Part shown: positions 50,522 to 59,471 of the stretch, piece by piece
Layout of the letters: each line of letters starts with the position of its first letter
Numbering within the stretch: position 1 is the stretch's first letter
Assembly (NCBI RefSeq): GCF_003966155.1
Contig: NZ_RXNS01000001.1
Coordinates: 186,001-250,000, forward strand
Direction of reading: 5' to 3'
Length of the DNA stretch: 64,000 nt
Source: Halomonas nitroreducens
GTDB lineage: Bacteria; Pseudomonadota; Gammaproteobacteria; Pseudomonadales; Halomonadaceae
Notes under the pieces: generated by a model
What the model saw: only the letters and a program-made list of their open reading frames with translations
Told to the model about the DNA's origin: nothing
Databases searched by the model: none
Position numbers and translations under genes: made by a program

Positions 50522-53072
50522 CGCCGGCGTTCGCGAGCGGGCCCTGGAGCGCGAGGTCGCCAAGCTCAAGCGCATCAACGCGGCCCTGATCGAGCGCGTC
50601 GAGGCCAGCAACCTGCCACGCAGCGCCCCCTATGCGGCCTTCGAACATGCCGCGCTGCTCGCCGAGCAGGTCCGCGAGCGGACCCAGGAGCTCAACCAGG
50701 CGATGCACGAGCTGCGCGCCAGCAACCGCTTGCTGGTCGAGGCCCGGGAGCGGGCCGAGACCGCCGGCCAGCACCTGGTCGACGCCATCGAGAGCATCAC
50801 CGATGCCTTCGTGCTGTTCGATGCCGACCAGCGCATCCAGCGCTTCAACAGCCGCTTCGCCGACTTCTGGCGCCCGGCGGGAATCCGCATCGCCAGCGGC
50901 ATGCATATGCAGGAGCTGCGTCGCCAGGCGCTGGCATCGGGTCTGGTGCGCAGCGAGGAATCGGGACACGGCGACCGTCGCACCCTCTATCGCCTGCATG
51001 ACGACCGCTGGGTCCAGGTGCACCAGCGGCCCACGCGGGGGGGAGGCCGGGTCATGCTTTTCGTCGACATCACCGCGCTCAAGCGCCAGGAGCATGCCCG
51101 CCGCGAGCATGCCCTGGCGCAGAAGAGTCGCCTCCAGCAGGTCACCCTCGACAGCCTGTCCCAGGGCGTGGCGGTGATCGGCGCCGCCGGCCAGCTGGAG
51201 ATGTGCAACCAGCGTTTCCGGACCCTGACCGGGCTCGCTTCCCTCGCGGTGCCCCACGATCTGGCGGCCCTGGCCGGGCGCAGCGCCTTGATCGTTGCCG
51301 GCGATGCCCGGGGAGTGACCGCCCCCTGCGAGCGACAGCTGCCCGATGGCCGGGTGGTGGAGGTGCGCGGTCATGCCATGCCCGGCGGTGGCCAGGTGCT
51401 GACCTACACCGACGTCACCGAACGCATCCGCCATGCCGAGGTCCTGCGGGAACGCGAGCGCTGGATCCGCACCATCACCGACGAGGTGCCGGCGATGATC
51501 GCCTACCTCGATCGCGATCTGCGCTACGTGTTCACCAATCGCGTCTACGAGGAGTGGTACGGCTGGCCGCGGGATCTGCTGCTCGGCGGCGAGCTCACGG
51601 CCCTGCACAGCGCCGAGCATTGCGCGCGTCTGGCGCCCTACCTGGAGCGGGCGCTTGACGGGGAGAGCGTCTCCTTCGAGTTCCCCGAGCAGGGCGCCGG
51701 CGGCCAGGAACGGGTGCTGTTGCGGAGCTACGTGCCCCACGTCGGCGAGGACGGCGAGGTCCTCGGGCTTTTCGTGTTGATTCGCGACATCACCGAGCGG
51801 CGGCGTTCCGCGGAAGCCTTGCACCAGGCCTACCAGAACCTCGAGCAGCGGGTCCGCGAGCGCACCACCCAGCTCACCCGGGTGAATACCCAGCTGCGCG
51901 GGGAGATCGCCGAACGTGCCGCCGTCGAGCAGCGCCTGCGCGAGGCCAAGGCCGAGGCCGAGGCGGCCAATCTCTCGAAGACCAAGTTCCTGGCGGCGGT
52001 CAGTCACGACCTGCTGCAGCCGCTCAACGCCGCGCGCCTGTTCACCGGAGCCCTCGGCGAGCACGAGGTGCCGGTGGACGGACGGGAGCTGATCGAGCAG
52101 ATCGGTCGCTCGTTGAAGGACGTCGAGACGCTGCTCGGCACCCTGGTCGATATCTCCAAGCTCGATGCCGGGGTCGTGACCCCGGACATCGCCGCTTTCC
52201 CGGTGGCCGAGCTCCTCGACGGCCTGGCCCGGGAGTACCGCCAGGTGGCCGCCAACGAGGGCCTGGCGCTGCACTATGTGCCGAGCGGCGCCGTGGTACG
52301 CAGCGATATCCAGCTGCTGTCCCGGGTGGTGCGCAACTTCCTGACCAACGCCATTCGCTATACGGCGTCGGGGCGTATCCTGCTTGGCTGCCGGCATCGT
52401 CCCGATGGCCTGGAGGTCCAGGTGGTCGACACGGGCATGGGCATCGAGGAGGCCGAGCTGGGGGCGATCTTCCAGGAGTTCCGCCGTTCCCAGGCCGTCG
52501 GCAAGCGCCAGGATCGTGGTCTGGGGCTGGGCCTGGCCATCGCCGACAAGATCGCCCGCATGCTCGATCATCCGCTGGGCGTGGCCTCGATTGCCGGACG
52601 CGGCTCGCGGTTCAGCATCCTGCTGCCCCACGGCCAGGCTGCCCCGCCCGGCTCCCTGGTGCCGGAGCCGCCGCCGGTTGGCCAGCTGGCCCTGCGGGAT
52701 CGGCGCATCTGGGTAGTCGACAATGACACCGACATCTGCAAGGCGATGCGCCTGCTGCTCGGTCGCTGGGGATGTCGCGTCCGGGTCGCCGAGAGCGAAG
52801 CGGCCCTGGTCGCCCAGCTCGACCCCGCCACCGCCCCGGCGGATGTGCTGGTCGTCGACTACCACCTGGACGGGGGGGACACCGGCGTGGCGCTGGCCGA
52901 ACGACTCAATGCCGGCCGCCGGGCTCCGCTGCCGGTGGTGGTGATCACCGCCAACCATAGCCGCGAGCTCAGGCGAGAACTGCGTGAGCGGGGCTACAGC
53001 TTGCTGCACAAGCCGGTGAAGCCGCTCAAGCTGCGCATGGTACTGGCGCAGTTGCTGGCCGGGACGGGATGA
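50502..53072 (+). CDS. PAS hybrid histidine kinase (NahK/ErcS-like)
   Basis: This 856-residue soluble kinase starts with a coiled-coil region, then three PAS-like domains (about residues 90-210, 215-320 and 325-440; for example ESITDAFVLFDADQRIQRFN and VPAMIAYLDRDLRYVFTN). HisKA carries H502 in FLAAVSHDLLQPLNAARLF. A HATPase domain with VVDTGMGIE and GLGLGLAIADKIA and a C-terminal receiver with D786 (VLVVDYHLDGG) follow. The start at 50502 overlaps the FIST gene. Kinases of this type work with NarL-type regulators in alcohol-oxidation control in pseudomonads, and such a regulator is encoded convergently. Confidence 0.9.
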   Translation: MAAAAPDAGVRERALEREVAKLKRINAALIERVEASNLPRSAPYAAFEHAALLAEQVRERTQELNQAMHELRASNRLLVEARERAETAGQHLVDAIESITDAFVLFDADQRIQRFNSRFADFWRPAGIRIASGMHMQELRRQALASGLVRSEESGHGDRRTLYRLHDDRWVQVHQRPTRGGGRVMLFVDITALKRQEHARREHALAQKSRLQQVTLDSLSQGVAVIGAAGQLEMCNQRFRTLTGLASLAVPHDLAALAGRSALIVAGDARGVTAPCERQLPDGRVVEVRGHAMPGGGQVLTYTDVTERIRHAEVLRERERWIRTITDEVPAMIAYLDRDLRYVFTNRVYEEWYGWPRDLLLGGELTALHSAEHCARLAPYLERALDGESVSFEFPEQGAGGQERVLLRSYVPHVGEDGEVLGLFVLIRDITERRRSAEALHQAYQNLEQRVRERTTQLTRVNTQLRGEIAERAAVEQRLREAKAEAEAANLSKTKFLAAVSHDLLQPLNAARLFTGALGEHEVPVDGRELIEQIGRSLKDVETLLGTLVDISKLDAGVVTPDIAAFPVAELLDGLAREYRQVAANEGLALHYVPSGAVVRSDIQLLSRVVRNFLTNAIRYTASGRILLGCRHRPDGLEVQVVDTGMGIEEAELGAIFQEFRRSQAVGKRQDRGLGLGLAIADKIARMLDHPLGVASIAGRGSRFSILLPHGQAAPPGSLVPEPPPVGQLALRDRRIWVVDNDTDICKAMRLLLGRWGCRVRVAESEAALVAQLDPATAPADVLVVDYHLDGGDTGVALAERLNAGRRAPLPVVVITANHSRELRRELRERGYSLLHKPVKPLKLRMVLAQLLAGTG

Positions 53073-53106
53073 GCCATCGGCCACGACGACGCTATCAGGG
53101 GAGCGG

Positions 53107-53766
53107 TCAGCGCCCGAGGTAGGCGCTGAAGTCGATGTCGCCGGCCGAGAGGATTGCCTGCACCCGGTTGTGAACGCCGAGCTTGCGCAGGATCGCCGAG
53201 ACATGGGCCTTGACCGTGGTCTCGGCGATGTTCAGGTGGTAGGCGATCATCTTGTTGGACTCGCCGCGGGTCATGCGCTCCAGCACCTGCAGCTGCTTGC
53301 GGGTCAGGGTCTCGAGCTGCCGTGGGCTGATCCCCGTCTCGGCGCCGCGGGCCGGCGCGGTGCCGGCGGCCCGCATGATGTCCGAGGGCAGGTAGATGTT
53401 GCCATCGAGAATCTGCGTGATCGCCTTGGTCATCTGCTCGCGGGGCGACGACTTGGTGATGAATCCCACCGCACCATAGGTCACGGCCTGCAGGATGACC
53501 TGCTTGTCCTCCTCGGCGGAGATGATCACCACCGGAATCGTCGGGGCCTCGTTGCGCAACCGCAGCAGTCCCCCCAGGCCATGCATGCCGGGCATGTTGA
53601 GGTCGAGCAGGATCAGGTCCAGGTCGTCGTGCTCGATGGTCATCGCCAGGGTCGACTCGAGATCCTGGGTCTCGAGCACCTCGGCGGCATCGAAACCGTC
53701 GCGGATGACCCGGCCGATGGCCTCGCGGAAGAGGGGGTGGTCGTCGGCGATCAGTAGCTTGTACAT
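53107..53766 (-). CDS. NarL/LuxR-family response regulator
   Basis: This 219-residue regulator has a receiver with phospho-acceptor D55 ([13 protein letters not shown]) and a LuxR-type helix-turn-helix near the C-terminus ([20 protein letters not shown] and [20 protein letters not shown]). It is convergent with the PAS kinase gene, its most likely partner, and divergent from the SUOX-fold oxidoreductase gene. Its relatives in pseudomonads (ErbR/AgmR, EraR) control ethanol oxidation genes. The start at 53766 matches the usual [13 protein letters not shown] opening. Confidence 0.92.
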   Translation of the reverse strand: MYKLLIADDHPLFREAIGRVIRDGFDAAEVLETQDLESTLAMTIEHDDLDLILLDLNMPGMHGLGGLLRLRNEAPTIPVVIISAEEDKQVILQAVTYGAVGFITKSSPREQMTKAITQILDGNIYLPSDIMRAAGTAPARGAETGISPRQLETLTRKQLQVLERMTRGESNKMIAYHLNIAETTVKAHVSAILRKLGVHNRVQAILSAGDIDFSAYLGR

Positions 53767-54121
53767 GGCTATGGCCTTGTCGTGGTCGTCAATCGGCGTC
53801 GCCATCGTGCCCATGCGGCGTCGTGCGGCGGCCTCGATCGGCCCTGTCCCGGGCGGCGGCCCTCCGCGGGGCGGGAGAATCCAGCGCCCCGCCCCATGAT
53901 GACGCCAATCGGTGCAGGGAGAACTACGACTTCCGTCGGGGCGAGGCGCGGTACATGCCGAGCTGGCTGCCAGGCGTGCGCCTCCGGCACCCGCTGACCA
54001 GGAGGCAGCCGCCTGGCCCCTGCCATGGGGACGCAGGGCAGCGGCACGCTATACTCAAGGCAACCCACCTCGACCGTAGCCACGATCCCTGCGGCCGTAC
54101 CTCGTCAGACGGGAGGGCGGC
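53767..54121. promoter_or_regulatory. Divergent control region of the regulator and SUOX-fold genes
   Basis: This 355-base stretch has no credible gene. It contains an inverted repeat (GGGGCGGG at 53868-53875, CCCCGCCC at 53887-53894) and the 10-mer GAACTACGAC at 53931-53940, repeated upstream of the aldehyde dehydrogenase gene. Confidence 0.5.
53931..53940 (+). promoter_or_regulatory. Shared 10-mer GAACTACGAC, copy 1
   Basis: GAACTACGAC lies 182 bases before the SUOX-fold gene. The identical 10-mer stands at 55303-55312 before the aldehyde dehydrogenase gene. Confidence 0.4.
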
Positions 54122-55195
54122 ATGACCACGGACTTTACTCTCGAAGAACTGCAGTCGGCGACCCGCAATCACGGCATGCCCCTCGAGGCGCTCGCCTACA
54201 CGACCACGCCTGTGGGCATGCACTACGTGCTCACCCACTTCGATACTCCTCGGGTCGACCCCGAGGCGTGGCGGCTCGAGGTCGACGGCCGTGTCGCACG
54301 CGCGCTTTGCCTGTCGCTGGAGGAGGTTCGCTCGCGTCCTCGGGTCAGCCAGCAGGTGACCCTGGAGTGCGCCGGCAACGGTCGGGCGCGCCTGACACCC
54401 CGCCCCCGCAGCCAGCCATGGCTCGACGAGGCCGTCGGCACCGGCGAATGGACCGGGACCCCGCTGGGGCCGCTGCTCCAGGAGGCCGGGCTGCTCGACG
54501 AGGCTCGGGAGGTGCTCTTCACTGGGCTCGATCGCGGCGAACAGGGCGAGATCGTCCAGTGGTACCAGCGCGCCCTTTCCGCCGCCGATAGCCTGCGCCC
54601 CGAGGTGCTGCTGGCCTACGAGATGAACGGGGTGCCCCTGCCACCCCAGCATGGCTTCCCGCTGCGGCTGATCGTGCCCGGCTGGTACGGCATGACCCAG
54701 GTGAAATGGCTGCACCGCATCACGGTGCTCGACCAGCCGTTCTGGGGCTACCAGCAGAACGTCTTCTACCGCATCGCCCGGGACGAGGATGACCCGGGGG
54801 TCCAGCTGACCCGCATGTATCCCCGCGCCCTGATGGTGCCGCCGGGCATACCGGTATTCGAGACCCGCGAGCGCCTGCTGTCCCTCGGCCACCAGCGGCT
54901 GCAGGGTCGGGCCTGGTCGGGCTGGGGCGGCATCATCCGTGTCGAGGTCAGCACGGATGCAGGCCAGCATTGGCAGCTGGCCGCGCTCGAGCCACCGGCG
55001 GCGCCCCATGCCTGGCAGGCGTGGTCGCTGGACTGGGAGGCCGGCGAGGGCCGCCACGAGCTGCTTTGTCGGGCCACGGACGCGGCCGGCAACGCGCAGC
55101 CGCTGGAGCCCCAGTGGAACCTCAAGGGGGTCGCCAACAATGCGGTCCAGCGCCTGGTGGTCCAGGTCCGCCGCGACCTCGACTCCTCCTCCTGA
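54122..55195 (+). CDS. Cytoplasmic sulfite-oxidase-fold molybdopterin oxidoreductase
   Basis: This 357-residue protein has a SUOX-type molybdopterin domain with the molybdenum ligand C83 in QVTLECAGNGR, the region YEMNGVPLPPQHGFPLRLIVPGWYGM and VKWLHRITVL, and a C-terminal dimerisation (Mo-co) domain with VSTDAGQHWQLA and WNLKGVANNAVQRLVV. No signal peptide is present, unlike most sulfite dehydrogenases, so it probably acts in the cytoplasm on an unknown substrate. It lies in an alcohol/aldehyde oxidation cluster, and a molybdate transporter is encoded at 16.7-19.3 kb. Confidence 0.88.
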   Translation: MTTDFTLEELQSATRNHGMPLEALAYTTTPVGMHYVLTHFDTPRVDPEAWRLEVDGRVARALCLSLEEVRSRPRVSQQVTLECAGNGRARLTPRPRSQPWLDEAVGTGEWTGTPLGPLLQEAGLLDEAREVLFTGLDRGEQGEIVQWYQRALSAADSLRPEVLLAYEMNGVPLPPQHGFPLRLIVPGWYGMTQVKWLHRITVLDQPFWGYQQNVFYRIARDEDDPGVQLTRMYPRALMVPPGIPVFETRERLLSLGHQRLQGRAWSGWGGIIRVEVSTDAGQHWQLAALEPPAAPHAWQAWSLDWEAGEGRHELLCRATDAAGNAQPLEPQWNLKGVANNAVQRLVVQVRRDLDSSS

Positions 55196-55213
55196 GCCAT
55201 CCCCTCGTCCCCC

Positions 55214-55235
55214 GGGGCGGGGCCTTCCCCGCCCC
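55214..55235 (+). terminator. Terminator-like hairpin after the SUOX-fold gene
   Basis: GGGGCGGGG and CCCCGCCCC form a 9-bp stem with a CCTT loop, 18 bases after the stop codon. No T-tract follows. Confidence 0.6.
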
Positions 55236-55302
55236 GCGCCTCCTGGCACTTCCCGCTCGGCCTCGCGCCGGCGTTCCTGCGGGGCCGCCGGGTGGGGCCC
55301 GG

Positions 55303-55312
55303 GAACTACGAC
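55303..55312 (+). promoter_or_regulatory. Shared 10-mer GAACTACGAC, copy 2
   Basis: GAACTACGAC lies 141 bases before the aldehyde dehydrogenase start codon; copy 1 is at 53931-53940. Confidence 0.4.
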
Positions 55313-55386
55313 CAACGACCCCCATCCGTTGCCTCCAAGGCAGGATGGGCGAACGCGCAGAATTCACTACCCTCTAATACATGCGT

Positions 55387-55418
55387 CCCGCCCGGCCCGC
55401 CCTCGTGGGCCGGGCGGG
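55387..55418 (+). other. Stable leader hairpin before the aldehyde dehydrogenase gene
   Basis: Perfect 12-bp arms with an 8-base loop end 35 bases before the start codon. If transcribed it would lie in the 5' leader and could affect mRNA stability or translation. Confidence 0.45.
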
Positions 55419-55453
55419 GCTCCCAGAGATCCCGACAGGCAGGAGTATGCACC

Positions 55454-56974
55454 ATGATCTACGCCAACCCCGGTAGCCCCGATTCCCCGGTGTCCTTCGC
55501 GCCCCGTTACGGCAACTACATCGGCGGGGAATTCGTCGCGCCGGTCAAGGGGCAGTACTTCGACAACGTCAGCCCGGTCAACGGCGAGGTGTTCTGCGAG
55601 ATTCCCCGCTCCACCGCGGAGGACATCGACAAGGCGCTGGACGCCGCCCATGCGGCCGCGGCGGCCTGGGGCCGGACCTCGGCCACCGAGCGGGCCAACC
55701 TGCTGCTCAAGGTCGCCGACCGCATCGAGGCCAACCTGGAGATGCTCGCCGTCGCCGAGACCTGGGACAACGGCAAGGCGGTACGCGAGACCCTGAACGC
55801 CGATATCCCCCTGGCCGTGGATCACTTCCGCTACTTCGCCGGCTGCATCCGTGCCCAGGAGGGCACCGCGGCGGACATCGACGCCAATACCGTGTCCTAT
55901 CACTTCCACGAGCCGCTGGGCGTGGTGGGCCAGATCATTCCGTGGAACTTCCCCATCCTGATGGCCGTCTGGAAGCTTGCCCCGGCACTGGCGGCTGGCA
56001 ACTGCGTGGTACTCAAGCCCGCCGAGCAGACCCCGGTGTCGATCCTCAAGGTCATGGAACTGGTCGGCGATCTGCTGCCGCCCGGCGTGGTCAATGTGGT
56101 CAACGGCTACGGCGCGGAGGCCGGCCAGGCCCTCGCTACCAGCACGCGGATCGCCAAGATCGCCTTCACCGGCTCGACCCCGGTGGGCTCACACATCCTC
56201 AAGTGCGCCGCCGACAACATCATTCCCTCCACCGTGGAACTGGGCGGCAAGTCGCCGAACATCTACTTCGCCGACATCATGGACGCCGAGCCGGAGTTCA
56301 TCGACAAGGCCGCCGAGGGCCTGGTACTGGCCTTCTTCAACCAGGGCGAGGTGTGCACCTGCCCGAGCCGAGCGTTGATCCAGGAAGACATCTTTGATCC
56401 CTTCATGGCCAAGGTCATGGAAAAGGTGACGACCATCACGCGCGGCAATCCGCTGGACACCGATGTCCAGGTCGGCGCCCAGGCCTCCCGGGAACAGTTC
56501 GACAAGATCATGTCCTACATGGACGTCGCCCGGGAGGAGGGCGCCGAGTTCCTCACCGGTGGCGACAAGGAGAGCTTCGACCCCGCCTATGACAAGGGCT
56601 TCTATATCCAGCCCACGCTTCTCAAGGGCCACAACAAGATGCGCGTCTTCCAGGAGGAGATCTTCGGCCCGGTGGTGGCGGTGACCACCTTCAAGGACGA
56701 GGCCGAGGCGCTGGCCATCGCCAACGACACCGAGTTTGGCCTCGGCGCCGGGGTATGGAGCCGCGACATGAACGTGGCCTTCCGCATGGGACGCGGTATC
56801 CAGGCCGGCCGGGTCTGGACCAACTGCTACCACCAGTATCCGGCGCATGCCGCCTTCGGGGGCTACAAGAAGTCCGGCGTGGGCCGCGAGACCCACAAGG
56901 TGGCTCTCGAGCACTACCAGCAGACCAAGAACCTGCTGGTCAGCTATGACACCAATCCCCTCGGCTTCTTCTGA
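55454..56974 (+). CDS. exaC: NAD-dependent aldehyde dehydrogenase (ExaC/AldB type)
   Basis: This 506-residue enzyme oxidises aldehydes, most likely acetaldehyde, to acids. Catalytic C301 lies in [13 protein letters not shown] and E262 in [10 protein letters not shown]; the coenzyme motifs [20 protein letters not shown] and FTGSTPVG are present. Length and the N-terminal [22 protein letters not shown] match the ExaC/AldB group. The start at 55454 follows AGGAG. It precedes the zinc alcohol dehydrogenase gene by 108 bases, so the pair can take ethanol to acetate. Confidence 0.94.
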   Translation: MIYANPGSPDSPVSFAPRYGNYIGGEFVAPVKGQYFDNVSPVNGEVFCEIPRSTAEDIDKALDAAHAAAAAWGRTSATERANLLLKVADRIEANLEMLAVAETWDNGKAVRETLNADIPLAVDHFRYFAGCIRAQEGTAADIDANTVSYHFHEPLGVVGQIIPWNFPILMAVWKLAPALAAGNCVVLKPAEQTPVSILKVMELVGDLLPPGVVNVVNGYGAEAGQALATSTRIAKIAFTGSTPVGSHILKCAADNIIPSTVELGGKSPNIYFADIMDAEPEFIDKAAEGLVLAFFNQGEVCTCPSRALIQEDIFDPFMAKVMEKVTTITRGNPLDTDVQVGAQASREQFDKIMSYMDVAREEGAEFLTGGDKESFDPAYDKGFYIQPTLLKGHNKMRVFQEEIFGPVVAVTTFKDEAEALAIANDTEFGLGAGVWSRDMNVAFRMGRGIQAGRVWTNCYHQYPAHAAFGGYKKSGVGRETHKVALEHYQQTKNLLVSYDTNPLGFF

Positions 56975-56981
56975 AGCCTTT

Positions 56982-57001
56982 CCCCGGGCACGCGCCCGGG
57001 G
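56982..57001 (+). other. Intercistronic hairpin between aldehyde and alcohol dehydrogenase genes
   Basis: CCCCGGGC-ACGC-GCCCGGGG forms an 8-bp stem 7 bases after the stop codon. It may cause partial termination within the operon. Confidence 0.5.
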
Positions 57002-57082
57002 CATGTCCCCTGACGAGTCGATGCCCGGTATCGCCACAGGCGATGCCGGTGCCTGCCAACGCAACGGTTAGGAGCAGCAACG

Positions 57083-58108
57083 ATGGACAAGACGATGCAA
57101 GCCGCCGTGGTGCGGTCCTTCGGTGAACCGCTGAGCCTGGAAGAGGTCGAGGTGCCCCGCCCGGGGCGTGGCGAGATACTGGTGAAGGTAGCCGCTTCCG
57201 GGGTCTGCCATACCGATCTTCACGCGGCCCATGGCGACTGGCCAATCAAGCCCGAGCCGCCCTTCATCCCCGGACACGAGGGCGTCGGCCATGTCGCCGC
57301 CGTGGGCGAGGGGGTGACCCATCTCAAGGAGGGCGACCGGGTTGGGGTGCCCTGGCTGTATTCCGCCTGCGGCCACTGCGAGCACTGCCTGGGGGGCTGG
57401 GAAACCCTGTGCGAGTCCCAGCAGAACACCGGCTACTCGGTGAACGGCGGCTTCGCCGGCTACACCCTGGCCGATGCCGGCTACGTGGGCCGCCTGCCGG
57501 GCAAGGTCGACTTCCTGGAGATCGCGCCGGTACTCTGCGCCGGAGTCACCGTTTACAAGGGGCTCAAGATGACCGACACCCGCCCCGGCCAGTGGGTGGT
57601 GATCTCCGGCATCGGCGGGCTCGGCCACATGGCGGTGCAGTACGCCCGCGCCATGGGGCTCAACGTCGCCGCGGTGGACATCGACGACGCCAAGTTGGCC
57701 CTGGCCGAGCGGCTTGGGGCCACGGTCACCGTCAATGCCATGACCACCGACCCGGCCGCCTATCTCAAGCGCGAGATCGGTGGCGCTCACGGCGTGCTGG
57801 TCACCGCGGTCTCACCCAAGGCCTTCGAGCAGGCCCAGGGGATGGTGCGTCGCGGCGGCACCATTTCGCTCAACGGCCTGCCGCCGGGCGACTTCCCGCT
57901 GCCGATCTTCGACACCGTGCTCAACGGCATCACCGTGCGCGGCTCCATCGTCGGCAGTCGCCTGGACTTGCAGGAGGCGCTCGACTTCGCCGGCGAGGGC
58001 AAGGTCAAGGCCACGGTATCGAGCGACCGACTGGAAAACATCAACGATGTCCTTCAGCGCATGATCGATGGCAAGATCGAGGGGCGCGTGGTGCTCGACA
58101 TGCGCTGA
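57083..58108 (+). CDS. adhP: Zinc-dependent alcohol dehydrogenase
   Basis: This 341-residue medium-chain dehydrogenase matches the AdhP/AdhA group. Catalytic-zinc ligands are C42 and H65 ([12 protein letters not shown]), structural-zinc cysteines are C96, C99, C102 and C110, and the NAD motif is [16 protein letters not shown]. It oxidises ethanol and similar primary alcohols to aldehydes for the dehydrogenase encoded upstream, or the reverse. The start at 57083 follows a TAGGAG site. Confidence 0.94.
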   Translation: MDKTMQAAVVRSFGEPLSLEEVEVPRPGRGEILVKVAASGVCHTDLHAAHGDWPIKPEPPFIPGHEGVGHVAAVGEGVTHLKEGDRVGVPWLYSACGHCEHCLGGWETLCESQQNTGYSVNGGFAGYTLADAGYVGRLPGKVDFLEIAPVLCAGVTVYKGLKMTDTRPGQWVVISGIGGLGHMAVQYARAMGLNVAAVDIDDAKLALAERLGATVTVNAMTTDPAAYLKREIGGAHGVLVTAVSPKAFEQAQGMVRRGGTISLNGLPPGDFPLPIFDTVLNGITVRGSIVGSRLDLQEALDFAGEGKVKATVSSDRLENINDVLQRMIDGKIEGRVVLDMR

Positions 58109-58131
58109 TCGAGGCCGGCCAGCACGTCACC

Positions 58132-58157
58132 GGGGATGGCAGTTGCCATCCCCTTTT
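58132..58157 (+). terminator. Rho-independent terminator after adhP
   Basis: A 10-bp stem (GGGGATGGCA, TGCCATCCCC) with a 2-base loop and a TTTT tail begins 24 bases after the stop codon. Confidence 0.88.
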
Positions 58158-58182
58158 GCATATGGCGGAGCCGGTGGGGGCC

Positions 58183-58428
58183 TCAGGGACGCATTACCAT
58201 CTTGGCCTCGGTGAGCCGCTTGACCACGCTCTTGAAGCTGTTCTTGAGGACCAGCATCTCGCCATTGGCCAGGGTGACCACGGCCACTGGCTCGTGGCGG
58301 GGTTCGTTCTCCGCCTCGATCTCGGGGCGGATCTGGGCGATCTGGTCGAGATGCAGCAGCAGGACGAACTCCTCCTCGTTGGAGGGGTAGTCGCTGACGA
58401 CCTCGATGAAGCGGTGACTCATGGGCAT
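58183..58428 (-). CDS. Small hypothetical protein
   Basis: This 81-residue acidic protein has no signal peptide or membrane helix. It ends VAVVTLANGEMLVLKNSFKSVVKRLTEAK, a pattern that loosely recalls the small FlbD-like fold (strand, then NGE, then helix). The start is uncertain: ATG codons at 58455, 58428 and 58422 are in frame, none with a strong ribosome site; 58428 is a compromise. It is a single-gene unit convergent with adhP and shares no obvious pathway with its neighbours. Function unknown. Confidence 0.6.
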   Translation of the reverse strand: MPMSHRFIEVVSDYPSNEEEFVLLLHLDQIAQIRPEIEAENEPRHEPVAVVTLANGEMLVLKNSFKSVVKRLTEAKMVMRP

Positions 58429-58507
58429 CTCGCTCGACAAGCGGTATGTGATCATCAGTGTAGTCTAGGCACCGCCGGGGCCCTGGCGACGCCCTTCGTT
58501 GCAGGGG

Positions 58508-58999
58508 CTACGGCGATCCCGGTTTCTGCCAGGCCAGGGTGCCCCACAGCGGCACGCTACTCAGCGCGTGCTTGAAGCTGCCGCTGGTCTCCTTGGTGCT
58601 GTAAGCCAGGTACAGCAGGGTCTGGCTCTCGGCATCATAGATCCGCCGCAGCTTGAGGCTCTTGAACAGGACGCTCTGGGAGCGCCGGTAGAGCAGCTCG
58701 CCGTCTGCCGAGGTGTCGATGTCGGCGAGCATCTCGGCGGTGATGGGGCCGGTCTGGCGACAGGCGAGGCTGGTGTCGGAAGGGTCGGCCAGGTCCAGGT
58801 CGGCGTCGATGTTGCTGAGATGGCAGGTCACCCCGGGGACCTTGGGGTCACTGAGGCTCTCGATCTTGATGTCCTTGGTGGTGAACAGGCCCAGGGAGAC
58901 GTCGCCGACCTCGTTGCCGCCGTCGCAGCCGGCGAGCAGCAAGGCGGCAAGGGGCAGGGCCAGTCGGCGTACAGGGCCGGTGGGTAAGGGGAAGCGCAT
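58508..58999 (-). CDS. creA: CreA-family lipoprotein
   Basis: This 163-residue protein matches the CreA family: VGDVSLGLFTTKDIKIESLSDPKVPGVTCHLSNI, CRQTGPI and SLKLRRIYDAESQTLLYLAYSTK are typical. The N-terminal LALPLAALLLAGCDGG carries a lipobox (LAGC), so it is probably a lipoprotein; many CreA proteins have only a cleavable signal. CreA function is not established. It follows the DOPA-dioxygenase-like gene by 14 bases on the same strand. Confidence 0.9.
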   Translation of the reverse strand: MRFPLPTGPVRRLALPLAALLLAGCDGGNEVGDVSLGLFTTKDIKIESLSDPKVPGVTCHLSNIDADLDLADPSDTSLACRQTGPITAEMLADIDTSADGELLYRRSQSVLFKSLKLRRIYDAESQTLLYLAYSTKETSGSFKHALSSVPLWGTLAWQKPGSP

Positions 59000-59013
59000 G
59001 GGCGATAGCTTGG

Positions 59014-59382
59014 TCAGTGGTCGTCGCTGAAGAGGCTCAGGTCGAGCGGATGGCTGTGTCCCAGCCACATCACCCCCTGGGTATGGTCGAAGCGGTCGTC
59101 GCCGGTACCGACGTGGACGAAGACATCCAGCGAGCCGCGGTTGAGGGCCAGCCAGGGCACGACCTCGCCGAACAGCTCGGTGGCAAAGGTGAGCTGGCAG
59201 CTCCACAGGGGGTGGGGACCCACCGGTTGCTCGTGGAAGCGCCCCACCCGGATCGCGAAGCGCTCGGCGGCGGCCTCGGCCACGCGACGGGCCTCGGCCA
59301 GCCCCGCCGCATCCTCGTAGTAGAGGTGGGCGTGGTAGTAGGTGATGCGCCGCGGGTCGGTGAGGGGCGGGGTGTCACTCAT
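59014..59382 (-). CDS. DOPA 4,5-dioxygenase family protein
   Basis: This 122-residue protein belongs to the small DOPA 4,5-dioxygenase-like family. The metal-site histidines appear in YYHAHLYYED near the N-terminus and in MWLGHSHPLDLSLF at the end, with GRFHEQPVGPHPLWSCQL between. Bacterial members are putative extradiol dioxygenases; natural substrates are unknown. The start at 59382 follows AGGAGA. It probably forms a transcript with creA. Confidence 0.9.
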   Translation of the reverse strand: MSDTPPLTDPRRITYYHAHLYYEDAAGLAEARRVAEAAAERFAIRVGRFHEQPVGPHPLWSCQLTFATELFGEVVPWLALNRGSLDVFVHVGTGDDRFDHTQGVMWLGHSHPLDLSLFSDDH

Positions 59383-59471
59383 GGCCGTCTCCTGACAGGG
59401 GGCATCAGGGTAACCGCTGCAGGGCGACAACGCGAGGCGGTGTCCCCAGACATGGGCCCGGGCGAGAGGCG

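Noticed and set aside
50493..53204. A 903-codon open frame on the minus strand
   Set aside because: It is fully antisense to the PAS hybrid kinase, whose domains and active-site residues are clear. Its translation is low-complexity, rich in G, A, H and L, as expected from a shadow frame in G+C-rich DNA.
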